DNA of 64,000 nt, taken from positions 1 through 64,000 of the forward strand of contig JADZEK010000024.1 of NCBI GenBank assembly GCA_020850595.1, given 5' to 3'. Source of the DNA: Anaerolineales bacterium. Lineage in GTDB: Bacteria; Chloroflexota; Anaerolineae; Anaerolineales; UBA6663. Below are positions 1 through 8,742 of the stretch, piece by piece. The position numbers and the translations under genes were made by a program. The notes below the pieces were generated by a model. It ran no database searches, was not told the origin of the DNA, and was given only the letters and a program-made list of their open reading frames with translations. Every line of letters starts with the position of its first letter. The first letter of the stretch is position 1.

Positions 1-220
1 ACCCGCTTGACCGGCCGCCCTCGCTCAGAACGAGGCCCGAGGCCAGCCGCTATCATGCCCTACCGCTGGTCGTGTAGGCCAGCCTGTGGAACATCTGTGC
101 TCTCAGTTTCGGAGATGCACCCATGTGACATGGGCGCGCCGCCGGCCCGTTTGTAGGCCGAATCGCGCGGCGGGGCAACTGGCGCGCCCCCACCGGGGGG
201 GCACGGCGGGCGCGGGCCGG

Positions 221-2224
221 TTACTCCGGCAGCAGGTGATACACGGCGGCGCTGTCGTGGCCCAGGACGATGGACAGCCCGCGGCTGAGCAGCACGGCGG
301 CGGGCGTCGTTTCGGCGGGGCGCAGGCCAAACGGATCAACGACGCGGTAACGGCCCTCCGGGCGCAAATGCCCCAGGGGCAAGACCAGCCCGGAGACTTC
401 GCCCCGGACGCGGTACGCCAGCACCACGGCCTCGCCGGTGTGGGGCGCGACGAACTGCACGACATCCCAATCGGCCTCGCTGCGCGGGTAGGGCGTGAGG
501 GCGTAGAAGTCGTGCATGAGCAGGTGGCGAAAACTGCGGTAGCCGGCGAGGTAGCGTTTGACCAAGGCGGCCTTCTCGGCGGGCCAACTGGCAATGTGGC
601 CGCTCAGGGAGAGGCAGCCGGCCATGCGCGAGACCAGCTCCAGCGGGCCAATGGCCTGGTCGGGGTCGTCCGCCGCCACATAGAACGAGCTGTTCATCAG
701 GTTGGCGGGCAGCACGCGCGCGCCGCCGGTCTGCATCAGCCGGCAGATGTGCGGGTCTTCGGCGTGGTCGCTAATGACCATGGTGGCGGCGTAGCGGAGC
801 ACGCCGAAGTCTATACGGTTGCCGCCTCCGGCGCAGTTGTCAATCAGCAGGTTGGGGAAGCGCTCGAGCAACTCGCGACGGACGCGATAGAGGCCCGCGA
901 CGTAGGCAAACTGCACCTTGCCGGTCGGGTCCACCTTGTCCCACGAGGGACCGAGCGGGTGATTGTTGTCCCAGCGCAGCCAGCGAATATCGAGCCGCGC
1001 AATCCAGCCGGAGAGCATGGCAATCAGCCCATCCTGCACGTCACGGCGGGTCAGGTCGAGCATGAAATTAACGGGGTTGCCCACGTCCCAATACCAATCG
1101 GGATGTTGGGCCAGCCAGTCGGAGCCGCGCCGGGCGCGTTCCGGCTCAAACCACAGGCCGAAGCGCAAACCTTTGGAGCGCACATAGTCGGCGAAAGGCT
1201 CGAGGCCGGCGGGGAACTTGGCGGTGTCCACCCGCTCCCAGTTGCCCACGCCGTCGGCAAAGTTGCGGCTGCTGCCGCCGTACCAGCCTGCGTCTACCTC
1301 GAAGTATTCCACCCCCAGCTCGGCGGCGCGGTCGGCCTGTTGGCGCAGCAGCGCGTCGGTGAGCGTTTCTTCGATGCCGAACCAGTGATGGTAGGCCACC
1401 ACCGGATGCGGGCGCTCGCCTTCCACGTCGGGCGCGATGGCCGCCGACAGGTAGCGGCGGACGGCGTTGCCGCCCTGTTCGGCCGCGCCGTAGACGCCCA
1501 CATGCACGGGCGGCAAGCTCAAGCTCTCGCCGGGGTCGAGTACCGCGCCCTTGACGCGCGGGCCGCCCCACAGCGTGAAGCGCCAGTCGGGCTGCGGCGT
1601 GCCAAAAGACAGTTCCCAGCGCGCCGACCATTCTAGGCCCGCCCACAGGCCCACCGGGCCGCCGGCGCTCTGCCAGCCGGCCAGCAGCAGCGGCAGATAG
1701 GGGTTGGCGCTCCAGCCGTTCTCGTCGTTCGCCAGACGATAGATGCGCTTGCCGATCCACCAGCGGGTGAAACTGGGGTCAGGCGGCTCCCAATCACGGG
1801 CCTGGCCGAAGGAAACCCGGTCCAGGCGATAGGCGCGGGGCGGGTAGAAGCCGTCGGTCAGGCCGCCGCCGACGCTGAGGGCATACGGCGCGGCGGCGGC
1901 CTGCACGTCGAGCGGCAGCCAGACGACGTGCAAGGCGGTGAGGGGCGGCGAGGCGGCCGGGCCGGTGTTGGTGAGCGTGATTTGCTGCGTGACCACGCCC
2001 AGCTCGGCAAAAACCTGGCGCACCACCTGCGCGGTCAGTCCGGCGCCCAGCAGGTGATAGCAGGCCGGGTCGGCCGGGTCGCGCTCTAGCTCAGCCGGGC
2101 GGCCGCCTAGCTCGAGGCGGAAGCCAGGGCCGGGCCGCAGGGCGGCGTGACCGGGCAGCCCCAGCCCCGCCAGCAGTTCGGGCAAGGTTTGGGCGGCGGG
2201 AGCGGTGGTCGGGGCAGCGCGCAT
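221..2224 (-). CDS. GH36-type alpha-galactosidase
   Basis: A 667-residue glycoside hydrolase that probably releases alpha-linked galactose from melibiose/raffinose-type sugars in the cytoplasm (no signal peptide). It has an N-terminal beta-sandwich (about 1-270) and then a TIM barrel with the GH36/clan-D signatures: FEVDAGWYGG (about 308-317), LWFEPE (357-362), RWDNNH with the predicted nucleophile D419, the NCAGGGNRID loop (463-472), and D486 in ISDHAEDP as predicted acid/base. The length fits the family. The start is supported by GGAGG six bases upstream. It is the last gene of the transport operon, after the sugar-binding protein and a strong hairpin. The 220 bases downstream to the window edge hold only a short GC-rich hairpin (186-202) without a T run and no gene I can support. 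The family is secure; the exact substrate is inferred. Confidence 0.95.
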   Translation of the reverse strand: MRAAPTTAPAAQTLPELLAGLGLPGHAALRPGPGFRLELGGRPAELERDPADPACYHLLGAGLTAQVVRQVFAELGVVTQQITLTNTGPAASPPLTALHVVWLPLDVQAAAAPYALSVGGGLTDGFYPPRAYRLDRVSFGQARDWEPPDPSFTRWWIGKRIYRLANDENGWSANPYLPLLLAGWQSAGGPVGLWAGLEWSARWELSFGTPQPDWRFTLWGGPRVKGAVLDPGESLSLPPVHVGVYGAAEQGGNAVRRYLSAAIAPDVEGERPHPVVAYHHWFGIEETLTDALLRQQADRAAELGVEYFEVDAGWYGGSSRNFADGVGNWERVDTAKFPAGLEPFADYVRSKGLRFGLWFEPERARRGSDWLAQHPDWYWDVGNPVNFMLDLTRRDVQDGLIAMLSGWIARLDIRWLRWDNNHPLGPSWDKVDPTGKVQFAYVAGLYRVRRELLERFPNLLIDNCAGGGNRIDFGVLRYAATMVISDHAEDPHICRLMQTGGARVLPANLMNSSFYVAADDPDQAIGPLELVSRMAGCLSLSGHIASWPAEKAALVKRYLAGYRSFRHLLMHDFYALTPYPRSEADWDVVQFVAPHTGEAVVLAYRVRGEVSGLVLPLGHLRPEGRYRVVDPFGLRPAETTPAAVLLSRGLSIVLGHDSAAVYHLLPE

Positions 2225-2243
2225 GGTCGGCCTCCAAAACAGG

Positions 2244-2280
2244 CTGGGGATGAGGCAGCGGGCGGCCGCCTCATCCCCAG
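2244..2280 (-). terminator. Intercistronic hairpin (attenuator or mRNA stabiliser)
   Basis: A perfect 13-bp inverted repeat (arms 2244-2256 and 2268-2280, 11-nt loop) lies between the stop of the binding-protein gene and the ribosome binding site of the alpha-galactosidase gene. No T run follows, so it is more likely a partial terminator or a 3'-end stabiliser that gives more binding-protein than glycosidase mRNA. Confidence 0.6.
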
Positions 2281-2313
2281 GGATACGCCTAGCAGGGAGC
2301 GACCCGGCTGAGG

Positions 2314-3654
2314 CTATTGATTGGCGAACGCATCATCGAGAGCGGTCTGGGCCGTGTCGGCGGCCTCGGTGACAATCTTCTTCAGATCGGTTTCGCCATT
2401 CTCGATGTAGCGGGTCCAGATGTCGAAGTACGGCGTGCCGACGCACTCCCAGAACTGCTCACGCTCGTAGGGCGGCGTGTCGGTGGGCAGCTTGGCGTAC
2501 TCCAGGTAGAAGTTGAGCAGCGGGTCTTTGTCGGCGCCGGTCTCAAGCCACACGGACGGCATGGGCGACTGCCACTGACCGGCTTCGTGGGCCAGCTTGG
2601 AGCCGTCGGTGCTGGCGAACTTGAGCAGTTCCCAGATCTGGTCTTGGTTCTGCGCCTTGGTCCACATGAAGAAGGCCGGCGAGCCGCCCCAGGAGTATTC
2701 CTGTTGGCCGGGCACCATGGGCTGGCGCACCTGCTCCCAGGCGAAGGGGAACTCCTTTTGGTCCTTGAGGCCCCAGGTGCTGCAGTCGCCCAGGGCCACC
2801 TTGCCAGAGCCAAAGCCGTTGCCGAGGGCGTCCATGGCGGCGGCGCCTGGCCCAACCTTGTGCTTCACTTCCAGGTCGAGGATCTTCTGGATGGCCTCAA
2901 TGGAGGCATCGCTGTCGAGCAGGCCCTTGACGGTGCGGCCGTCGGGGCTGTTGGCGACAAAGCCCAGGTTGAAGCCGATGGAGCCATACCAGAGCAGCGT
3001 GCCGGCGCCGACGAAGTTGGTGCCCCAGTAGCCCTTGTCGACGTCGGTGGTCTTGAGCGCCAGGTCGAGGAACTGGTCGTAGGTGAAGTCAGTCACCGGC
3101 GGATATTCAACGCCCATATCGTCGAAGAGGTCTTTGTTGTACGCCATGGCTGACCACCCCACATCCCGCGGGACGCTGTACATCTTGCCTTCCCACTGGT
3201 GGGATTTCCAGGCCAGCTCGAACCAGGTGCTGGCAAGGTCGATGCCGTCGCGCTCCAAGAAGGGATCGAGGTGGGCATAGTGGCCCAGGCGCGCCTGCGA
3301 GGCGGTGGGGATCTGCAACCAGCAGTCGGGGCCTTCGCCGCCGGCGATCATGGTGAGCAGTTTCTCGTCGAACGCGCCGCCGGGCGCGTTCTTGACCTCG
3401 ACCTTGATGTCGGGATGAGCGGCATTAAAGGCGTCAGTGATCAGGGTGTAACCGAGCTGGTAGTCAATCGAGTCGCCGTTCCAGAACTCAATATTGACCG
3501 GCTCGGCGGGCGGCGTGGTGGCGGTGGGCGCCGGGGGGTTGGTAGGGGCTGCCGTGGGAGTGACGGCCGGGGCGCACGCGCCCAGCACGGCGCCCGAGGC
3601 CGCCGCCGCGGTGAGCTTTAGGAAATTCCGACGATTGAACTTGGACGAACTCAT
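2314..3654 (-). CDS. ABC sugar-binding lipoprotein (family 1)
   Basis: Extracellular solute-binding protein of the carbohydrate (CUT1-type) class, 446 residues. The N-terminus shows a twin-arginine motif (NRRNFLK, residues 7-13), a short hydrophobic stretch and a lipobox LGAC (24-27). The mature protein is therefore likely exported folded by Tat and lipid-anchored at Cys27, followed by a Thr/Pro/Ala-rich linker. The start at 3654 was chosen because GGAGGAGG sits just upstream; a longer in-frame reading from 3711 lacks a leader. It follows the two permease genes and precedes the alpha-galactosidase, so alpha-galactosides are the most plausible ligands (inference). The family call is secure. 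Confidence 0.93.
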   Translation of the reverse strand: MSSSKFNRRNFLKLTAAAASGAVLGACAPAVTPTAAPTNPPAPTATTPPAEPVNIEFWNGDSIDYQLGYTLITDAFNAAHPDIKVEVKNAPGGAFDEKLLTMIAGGEGPDCWLQIPTASQARLGHYAHLDPFLERDGIDLASTWFELAWKSHQWEGKMYSVPRDVGWSAMAYNKDLFDDMGVEYPPVTDFTYDQFLDLALKTTDVDKGYWGTNFVGAGTLLWYGSIGFNLGFVANSPDGRTVKGLLDSDASIEAIQKILDLEVKHKVGPGAAAMDALGNGFGSGKVALGDCSTWGLKDQKEFPFAWEQVRQPMVPGQQEYSWGGSPAFFMWTKAQNQDQIWELLKFASTDGSKLAHEAGQWQSPMPSVWLETGADKDPLLNFYLEYAKLPTDTPPYEREQFWECVGTPYFDIWTRYIENGETDLKKIVTEAADTAQTALDDAFANQ

Positions 3655-3742
3655 GCGATCCTCCTCCAATTTCACGTGGATGTGGCGCGGACTACACAAC
3701 GAGAGCGACAAGCAGGTGAGTAATCGGCAGCGATAACCTCCT

Positions 3743-3764
3743 GGCTGAGCGCGGCGGCTCAGCC
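3743..3764 (-). other. Hairpin spanning permease stop codon
   Basis: Perfect 8-bp inverted repeat GGCTGAGC/GCTCAGCC with a 6-nt loop. It overlaps the permease stop codon at 3759-3761, upstream of the binding-protein gene in the transcript. It may tune relative expression within the ABC operon; there is no T run. Confidence 0.35.
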
Positions 3765-4673
3765 CTTTAAGCCAACCGACGCAATGCCCCCAATGAGGTG
3801 TTTTTGCGCGAAGTAGTAGATGACCATGATCGGCAAAATGGACATGAGCGAGGCCGCCATGAGGGCCGTCCAGTCGGTGCGATTGGCCATGGTAGCGTCC
3901 TTAAACATCGCCAGGCCGACGGCCACGGTGTACTTATCCGGGTCGTTGACGTAGATGAGCGGGCCCATCAGGTCGTTCCAGCAGCCCATGAAGGTGAAGA
4001 CGATGATGATGGTGAGCGGCGCCTTGCACAACGGCAGGATGATGCGCAGGAGAATTTGCAGCCAGGAGGCGCCGTCTATGCGCGCCGCGTCGTCCAGGTC
4101 GAGCGGCAGGGTGAGCATGTATTGGCGCAGCAGGAAGATGTAAAAGGCCGAGCCGAAGAAGCTGGGCACGATGAGCGGCAGGTAGGTGTTGTACCACCCC
4201 AGGAGCTTGAAGAGGATGAAGGTCGGGATGGTGAGCACCGTGCCGGGGATCATCAGCGTGGCGATGAGCAGGCCGAACAGGAAGTTGCGGCCGGGGAAGC
4301 GCAGGCGGGCGAAGGCGAAGGCCACCAGGCTGCAAGAGATCAGGTTGCCGAGGATGTTCCAGAACACGATGATCAGGGTGTTGACGATGTAGGCGCCAAA
4401 GGGCACAGCCACGAAGACGCGGGTGAAGTTTTCCCAGTGCAGCACATCGGGGATCCACTTGGGCGGCCAGAGAAAGACTTCGCCCGACGATTTGAGCGCG
4501 GTGGAAAGCATCCAGGCCAGGGGGATGAGGAAGATGAAGCTCAACCCGAGCAGAAGGGCATAGACGGCCACGGCAGCCAGGCGGCGCTGCACGCTCTGGC
4601 GCAGCAGCAGGCCGGGCTTGGTGACCGGGCCAACGACGGTCGGCGCGGGGGCTACAGTTTCGGAAGTCGTCAT
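3759..4673 (-). CDS. ABC sugar permease, MalG type
   Basis: Inner-membrane subunit of a carbohydrate ABC importer, 304 residues. After an N-terminal cytoplasmic segment of about 30 residues there are six predicted membrane segments. The cytoplasmic EAA loop that contacts the ATPase is seen as DDAARIDGA followed by LRIILPL (about 194-214). The protein ends in the hydrophobic tail typical of MalG-like partners. It starts seven bases after the stop of the MalF-type gene, so the two are almost certainly co-translated and form a heterodimer. No ATPase gene occurs in this operon; a shared MsmX/UgpC-like ATPase encoded elsewhere is expected from knowledge of related systems. Confidence 0.93.
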   Translation of the reverse strand: MTTSETVAPAPTVVGPVTKPGLLLRQSVQRRLAAVAVYALLLGLSFIFLIPLAWMLSTALKSSGEVFLWPPKWIPDVLHWENFTRVFVAVPFGAYIVNTLIIVFWNILGNLISCSLVAFAFARLRFPGRNFLFGLLIATLMIPGTVLTIPTFILFKLLGWYNTYLPLIVPSFFGSAFYIFLLRQYMLTLPLDLDDAARIDGASWLQILLRIILPLCKAPLTIIIVFTFMGCWNDLMGPLIYVNDPDKYTVAVGLAMFKDATMANRTDWTALMAASLMSILPIMVIYYFAQKHLIGGIASVGLKG

Positions 4674-4680
4674 AGCAGCA

Positions 4681-5640
4681 CTATTTCTCCGCTTCGTAAT
4701 AGACCCAGCGCTTAGAGGTGCCGAAGACCACCAGCGTGAGCAGCAGGATCAGCACCGACAGGATCCAGGCCAGGGCCGAGGCGTAACCCATCTTGAACTC
4801 GCGGAAGGCCTTGATGTACAGGTAAAGCATATAGAAGAGGGCCGACTTCTGCGGGCCGCCGGGCGCGGCCAGGCCGCCAAAGGCGACAAAGGTGGTGACG
4901 AACGACTGGAGCGTGCCGATCAGGCTCATGATGAGCTGAAAGAAGATGGTGGGCGACAGCAGCGGCAGGGTGATGTTCAGGAACTTGTGCCAGCCGCCCG
5001 CGCCGTCAATCTCGGCGGCTTCATAGAGGTGCGGCGAGATGTTCTGCAAGCCGGCCAGGTAAATGACCGCGCCGCCCCCCACCCCCCACAGGCTCATGAT
5101 GGTCAGGGCGGGCAGCACCCAGCGTGGGCTCTGAAACCAGTGGGGGCCTTCGACCCCGAACATACCCAGGAACCAGTTGATGAGGCCGAAGTCGGAGTTG
5201 AACATCCACACCCACAACAGGGTGACGGCCACCGCCGGCAAGATAGCCGGCAAATAGAACAGCGTGCGGAAAATGTTCATGCCGCGCAGGCGCTGATTGA
5301 GCAGGAGCGACAGGCCCAGGCCGGCGGCGATGCCAAGCGGGATCGTGAACAGGGCGTAGGTCAGGGTGACTTGCAGCGCCTGCCGAAAGTCTTTGTCCAC
5401 GGTGAAGATGCGGTTGTAGTTATACAGGCTGGCCCACTCGGGCGGGTTGACGATGTCCCAGTGAGTAAAACTGAGGACGAACGAGGCGACAATCGGGGCG
5501 ATGGTGAAGATGATCAGGCCGATGATCCAGGGGGCGAGAAACAAATAGCCGGCGATGGCTTCCTGCGTGGCCAGGTTGTGGTGACGCGCCTTGGCCCAGA
5601 AACCGGGCCGCGCGGTGGGCTGCTGCGTGTCGGTCAACAT
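4681..5640 (-). CDS. ABC sugar permease, MalF type
   Basis: The first of the two membrane subunits of the carbohydrate ABC importer, 319 residues with about six membrane helices. The first helix is at about 31-52. The EAA loop reads YEAAEIDGAGGW and continues FLNITLPLL (about 206-227). The ATG at 5640 was chosen because AGGTGA lies upstream and residues 10-30 match the usual start of this family; the reading frame stays open further upstream but overlaps the preceding gene and looks non-coding. The neighbouring genes (binding protein, alpha-galactosidase, epimerase-like protein) point to alpha-galactoside uptake. Confidence 0.93.
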   Translation of the reverse strand: MLTDTQQPTARPGFWAKARHHNLATQEAIAGYLFLAPWIIGLIIFTIAPIVASFVLSFTHWDIVNPPEWASLYNYNRIFTVDKDFRQALQVTLTYALFTIPLGIAAGLGLSLLLNQRLRGMNIFRTLFYLPAILPAVAVTLLWVWMFNSDFGLINWFLGMFGVEGPHWFQSPRWVLPALTIMSLWGVGGGAVIYLAGLQNISPHLYEAAEIDGAGGWHKFLNITLPLLSPTIFFQLIMSLIGTLQSFVTTFVAFGGLAAPGGPQKSALFYMLYLYIKAFREFKMGYASALAWILSVLILLLTLVVFGTSKRWVYYEAEK

Positions 5641-5711
5641 GGGGTCACCTGCCTTTCGTCGTTCAGCATCGTTGTCCACCGGGGTAGATCGGTCAGGCTG
5701 CTCACAGCGGC

Positions 5712-6713
5712 TTACTCCGGTTGGGCCGCGCGCGCCGCCATTTGTGACCAGACCGGGCCAACGCCCAGGCGCAGGTCGAGCGACCAGGCGCGCTCGCCCT
5801 GCGCGGGGATGGTCATGGCCGCGCCCCGCGGGATGGCGATATCCAGGCGGTCCGGCCAGCCGGTGCACGGCTCCAAGATCAGGCTGTAAACCGGCGCGCC
5901 GGTGGCGGGCCACCCGCCGCGCATGAGCGCCAGCCCGACAAACGGCACTTCGGCGGGCGCAAAGGTGAACAGGAGATAGTGGTCGTCCTCGCCGTCGTGA
6001 AAACCGGCCCAGCCTTCCGGCAGGGGCGTGGTGAAGAGTTTTTCCATCCAGCGGGTGTCCAGCGGCCCCATCAGGCTGAGGTCCACGGCCTGCCCGGCGA
6101 CATCCGTCGCCACCGGCCAGTTGTGCTCGCTCAAGAAGCCGCCCAGGCGCTGACCTTGCGAAAGCTCCACCCGCACGCGCAACCCGGCGGGCAAAAGCAC
6201 GCGCGTGGCAGGGGTGACAGACAAGAAAGGATGCAGGGACCAGAGCGCCCGCAGCGCAAAGGGCGTGGGGTTGGTGACCCGATAGGCAATGGACAGGCCC
6301 GCCGCGCCGAGAAATTGAAAGGTGCGCTCAAACGTATAGGCGAAGCGCGGGCTGTGGACCCACATGCGCAGTTGGTCGCCCTGCTGGGCATAGTGCCAGG
6401 GTAGCGCCCACAGCTCGCCATGGTCGGGCAAGCCGACGCCCGCCCAGGGCGCTTCGGGATACACACCCGCGCCGATGGTCGGAAAACACTCGTCCCACCC
6501 GCCCAGGTAGCCGGCGGTGAAGTCATCGTCATAGGTGGCGGGCCGCAGCGGGCGCTCGGGGTGCCGCCACAGGTATTCGCGGCCGGTGCGCTTGAGCACC
6601 AGCGAAACGACCTTGGCGCCCAACTCCGGCAGGATCACCAGCCGCAGGGCCTCATCTTCGACCTGCAAGGCGGGCCTCCCCGCATACTGAGTAGGCTGGA
6701 CCGACAGCGCCAT
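5712..6713 (-). CDS. Aldose 1-epimerase-like protein
   Basis: A 333-residue protein of the galactose-mutarotase-like fold. The start (ALSVQPTQYAGRPALQVED), the segment LPELGAKVVSLVLKRTGREYLW, and a late acidic EPCTGWPDRLD segment resemble the mutarotase/DUF4432-like superfamily, which binds sugars on a large beta-sandwich. It probably interconverts anomers of the imported sugar or is a related sugar-binding protein; the catalytic His/Glu pair is not certain from inspection. The ATG at 6713 lies two bases after the stop of the upstream M24 gene, so translation is probably coupled. The ABC permease genes follow 71 bases later. Confidence 0.8.
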   Translation of the reverse strand: MALSVQPTQYAGRPALQVEDEALRLVILPELGAKVVSLVLKRTGREYLWRHPERPLRPATYDDDFTAGYLGGWDECFPTIGAGVYPEAPWAGVGLPDHGELWALPWHYAQQGDQLRMWVHSPRFAYTFERTFQFLGAAGLSIAYRVTNPTPFALRALWSLHPFLSVTPATRVLLPAGLRVRVELSQGQRLGGFLSEHNWPVATDVAGQAVDLSLMGPLDTRWMEKLFTTPLPEGWAGFHDGEDDHYLLFTFAPAEVPFVGLALMRGGWPATGAPVYSLILEPCTGWPDRLDIAIPRGAAMTIPAQGERAWSLDLRLGVGPVWSQMAARAAQPE

Positions 6714-6715
6714 GC

Positions 6716-7906
6716 TCAGGCCACCTGGTGCGGATAGTGCGACAGCAACTCGGCGCCGGTCTCGGTAATCACGATGATGTCCTCCGCCCGGATGCCAAAC
6801 TCGCCCGGCAGGTAGATGCCCGGCTCCACGCACAGCACCATGCCGGGTTCCAGCGGCTCGCCAAAGGCGGAGTGATTGGGCGGGCCTTCATGATAGTTAT
6901 ACCCCACCCCGTGCCCAGATGGATGTGGAAAAAAGTCCCCATAGCCGGCGGACTGAATGTAGGCCCGGCAAGCCCGGTCTATGCCGCCGACGGGCGCGCC
7001 GGGCCGGGCCTGGGCGAGGCCCTGCCGCTGAGCTTCCAGGACGATTTCGTAAATGCGCAGCGCCTTGTCGGAGGGGGCGCCGGCGCAGACATGGCGGGTG
7101 AGGTCACTCCAGTAGCCGTCGGTGACTGAGCCAAGCTCAAGGATGACCCAATCGTCCGGGGCAATGGGGTGGCCGGTGGGCGCGGCCCAATGGGTGTGCT
7201 GCTGGGCGCTGCGCGCGCCGGCATAGACGGCCGCGAACCCACGCGACAGCCGGGCGCCGTTGCGGCCGGTGCCCTGGCTGAGGATGGCGGCCTCGATGGC
7301 CGCGGCCAACTCGGCCTCGGTCAGCCCGGGGCGGATGGCGGCCTGCGCGGCGGCAAAACCCAGGCTGGCGATCTCAATGGCCTTGCGGATGGCCTCGATT
7401 TCGGGCTGGCTCTTGACCCAGCGCAGCCGGCCCAGCAGGTCGCCGGCGTCGCGCAGAGCGGCGTGGGGGAACGTGCGCCGGAGCATGGCCCAGGTTGGCT
7501 CGGCGGGAAAGCGGAAGTCGCCGCCCATGCGGGCGGGCGCGCCGTCTTCCGCGCTCAGCTCTACGCCGATCAGGCCGCGCTCCAGGCCCAAGCGCTGGAA
7601 GAGGCCGGGGAGCGCCACGGCCAGGCTGGCGGGCAGGCTGCGCAGCTCCGTGACGCTCTCGAAAGCGTAGGCTTCCAGGTCGAGCGTGGTTTGGTCCAGG
7701 TGCGCGGCGGCATCGTCATACTCGGTGTGCGGCACGAGCAGCGTGGGGCGACCGGCGGCGGGCACAACGGCGGCCACGGCGTGGTGGCCCGACCAGTGCC
7801 CGGTGAGGGCCAGCACATTGGCCGACAGGCGGCAGAAGAGGCCGTCGAGACCCTGCGCGCGGAGGGCTTGCTGAATGCGGTCTATCTTGCTCTGAGGAAT
7901 GCGCAT
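6716..7906 (-). CDS. M24-family Xaa-Pro peptidase-like protein
   Basis: A 396-residue protein with an N-terminal creatinase-like domain (about 1-160) and a C-terminal pita-bread metallopeptidase domain. Visible ligand motifs are SDLTRH, GHGVGYNYHEGP, VLCVEPGIY and GIRAEDIIVI. The first metal-binding position, usually DxG, reads ELG (in VILELGSVTDGY), an Asp-to-Glu change that could alter metal binding. The start MRIPQSKIDR at 7906 is the family-typical beginning. Peptidases of this family are often found inside sugar operons of related bacteria. The role here is unclear; it might act on proline peptides or be a repurposed hydrolase. Confidence 0.88.
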   Translation of the reverse strand: MRIPQSKIDRIQQALRAQGLDGLFCRLSANVLALTGHWSGHHAVAAVVPAAGRPTLLVPHTEYDDAAAHLDQTTLDLEAYAFESVTELRSLPASLAVALPGLFQRLGLERGLIGVELSAEDGAPARMGGDFRFPAEPTWAMLRRTFPHAALRDAGDLLGRLRWVKSQPEIEAIRKAIEIASLGFAAAQAAIRPGLTEAELAAAIEAAILSQGTGRNGARLSRGFAAVYAGARSAQQHTHWAAPTGHPIAPDDWVILELGSVTDGYWSDLTRHVCAGAPSDKALRIYEIVLEAQRQGLAQARPGAPVGGIDRACRAYIQSAGYGDFFPHPSGHGVGYNYHEGPPNHSAFGEPLEPGMVLCVEPGIYLPGEFGIRAEDIIVITETGAELLSHYPHQVA

Positions 7907-7935
7907 CTGCCGATGAGCCTCAGTTGGTGGGCGGC

Positions 7936-8742
7936 CTATTGGGCGGTGTGGCCGCCGTCCACATTGAGCACGTGCCCGGTTACCATAGACGCCGCCGGGG
8001 AGGCCAGGAACACGACCGGACCCACAATCTCCTCCACTTCTCCCAGGCGCCCCAGCGGAATGGCGCTCAGAAAATAAGTCAGGATTTCGGGCTGGCGCTC
8101 GATCAGGTCGGCGATGAGCGGCGTGCGGAACTGCGCGGGCGCGACGGCGTTGACCCGGATGTTGTGCCGCGCCCATTCGACAGCCAGGCAGCGGGTCAGC
8201 GCGATTACGCCGCCTTTGCTGGCCGAATAGTTGGCGTTGCCGGTGGGCAGCCCCACCTGGCCCGCGATGGAGGCCATGTTGATGATCACGCCGCCCCGGC
8301 CGCGGGCGATCATGGCGCGCCCAACGGCCTGATCGAACAGCCAGACACCGCGCAGGTTAACGGCGAGCACGCGCTCCCACTGGTCCTGGCGCATGGTCTC
8401 GGCCGGGCTGCGGTCGCCGATGCCGGCGTTGGCGACCAGGATGTCCACCCCGCCAAAGTGCGCCACGGTCTGCGCCACGGCCGCTTCGACTTCGTCGGCG
8501 TGGGTCACGTCGCAGGCCAGGGCCAGGGCCGCGCCCTGGGCGGCGCCCAGTTCGGCGGCCACGTGCTCGGCGTGGGCGCGGTCGAGGTCTACGACGGCGA
8601 CGCGCGCGCCGTAACAGGCCAGGCCCTCGGCGATTTTTTGGCCCAGGCCCTGCCCCCCGCCGGTGACCAGCGCCACCTGCCCGGTCAGATCGAACAGCTT
8701 GGGCAGGGCGACCCCCGGGTGGGCGTGCGGGGCGGCGCTCAT
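7936..8742 (-). CDS. SDR-family oxidoreductase
   Basis: Short-chain dehydrogenase/reductase of the classical type, 268 residues. The nucleotide-binding TGGGQGLG is at 27-34, NAG at 105-107, and the catalytic triad is S158, Y172 and K176 (YSASK). It uses NAD(P)(H) to oxidise or reduce a sugar or sugar acid in the cytoplasm. The gene overlaps the upstream alcohol dehydrogenase by four bases (ATGA), so the two are translationally coupled. Because no UxaB/UxuB-type reductase is seen next to UxaC/UxaE, this enzyme or its partner could supply the uronate-pathway reductase; that is inference only. Confidence 0.93.
   Translation of the reverse strand: MSAAPHAHPGVALPKLFDLTGQVALVTGGGQGLGQKIAEGLACYGARVAVVDLDRAHAEHVAAELGAAQGAALALACDVTHADEVEAAVAQTVAHFGGVDILVANAGIGDRSPAETMRQDQWERVLAVNLRGVWLFDQAVGRAMIARGRGGVIINMASIAGQVGLPTGNANYSASKGGVIALTRCLAVEWARHNIRVNAVAPAQFRTPLIADLIERQPEILTYFLSAIPLGRLGEVEEIVGPVVFLASPAASMVTGHVLNVDGGHTAQ

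Noticed and set aside
186-202. Terminator after the alpha-galactosidase gene
   Set aside because: GC-rich hairpin only, no T run, and the downstream sequence is cut by the window edge.
86-1636. Long open frame on the plus strand opposite the alpha-galactosidase
   Set aside because: It is antisense to a clear GH36 gene, with low-complexity Arg/Ala/Gly composition and no family motif; an effect of high GC.
3655-3711. Longer N-terminus for the sugar-binding lipoprotein
   Set aside because: The Tat motif, lipobox spacing and strong Shine-Dalgarno all fit the start at 3654.
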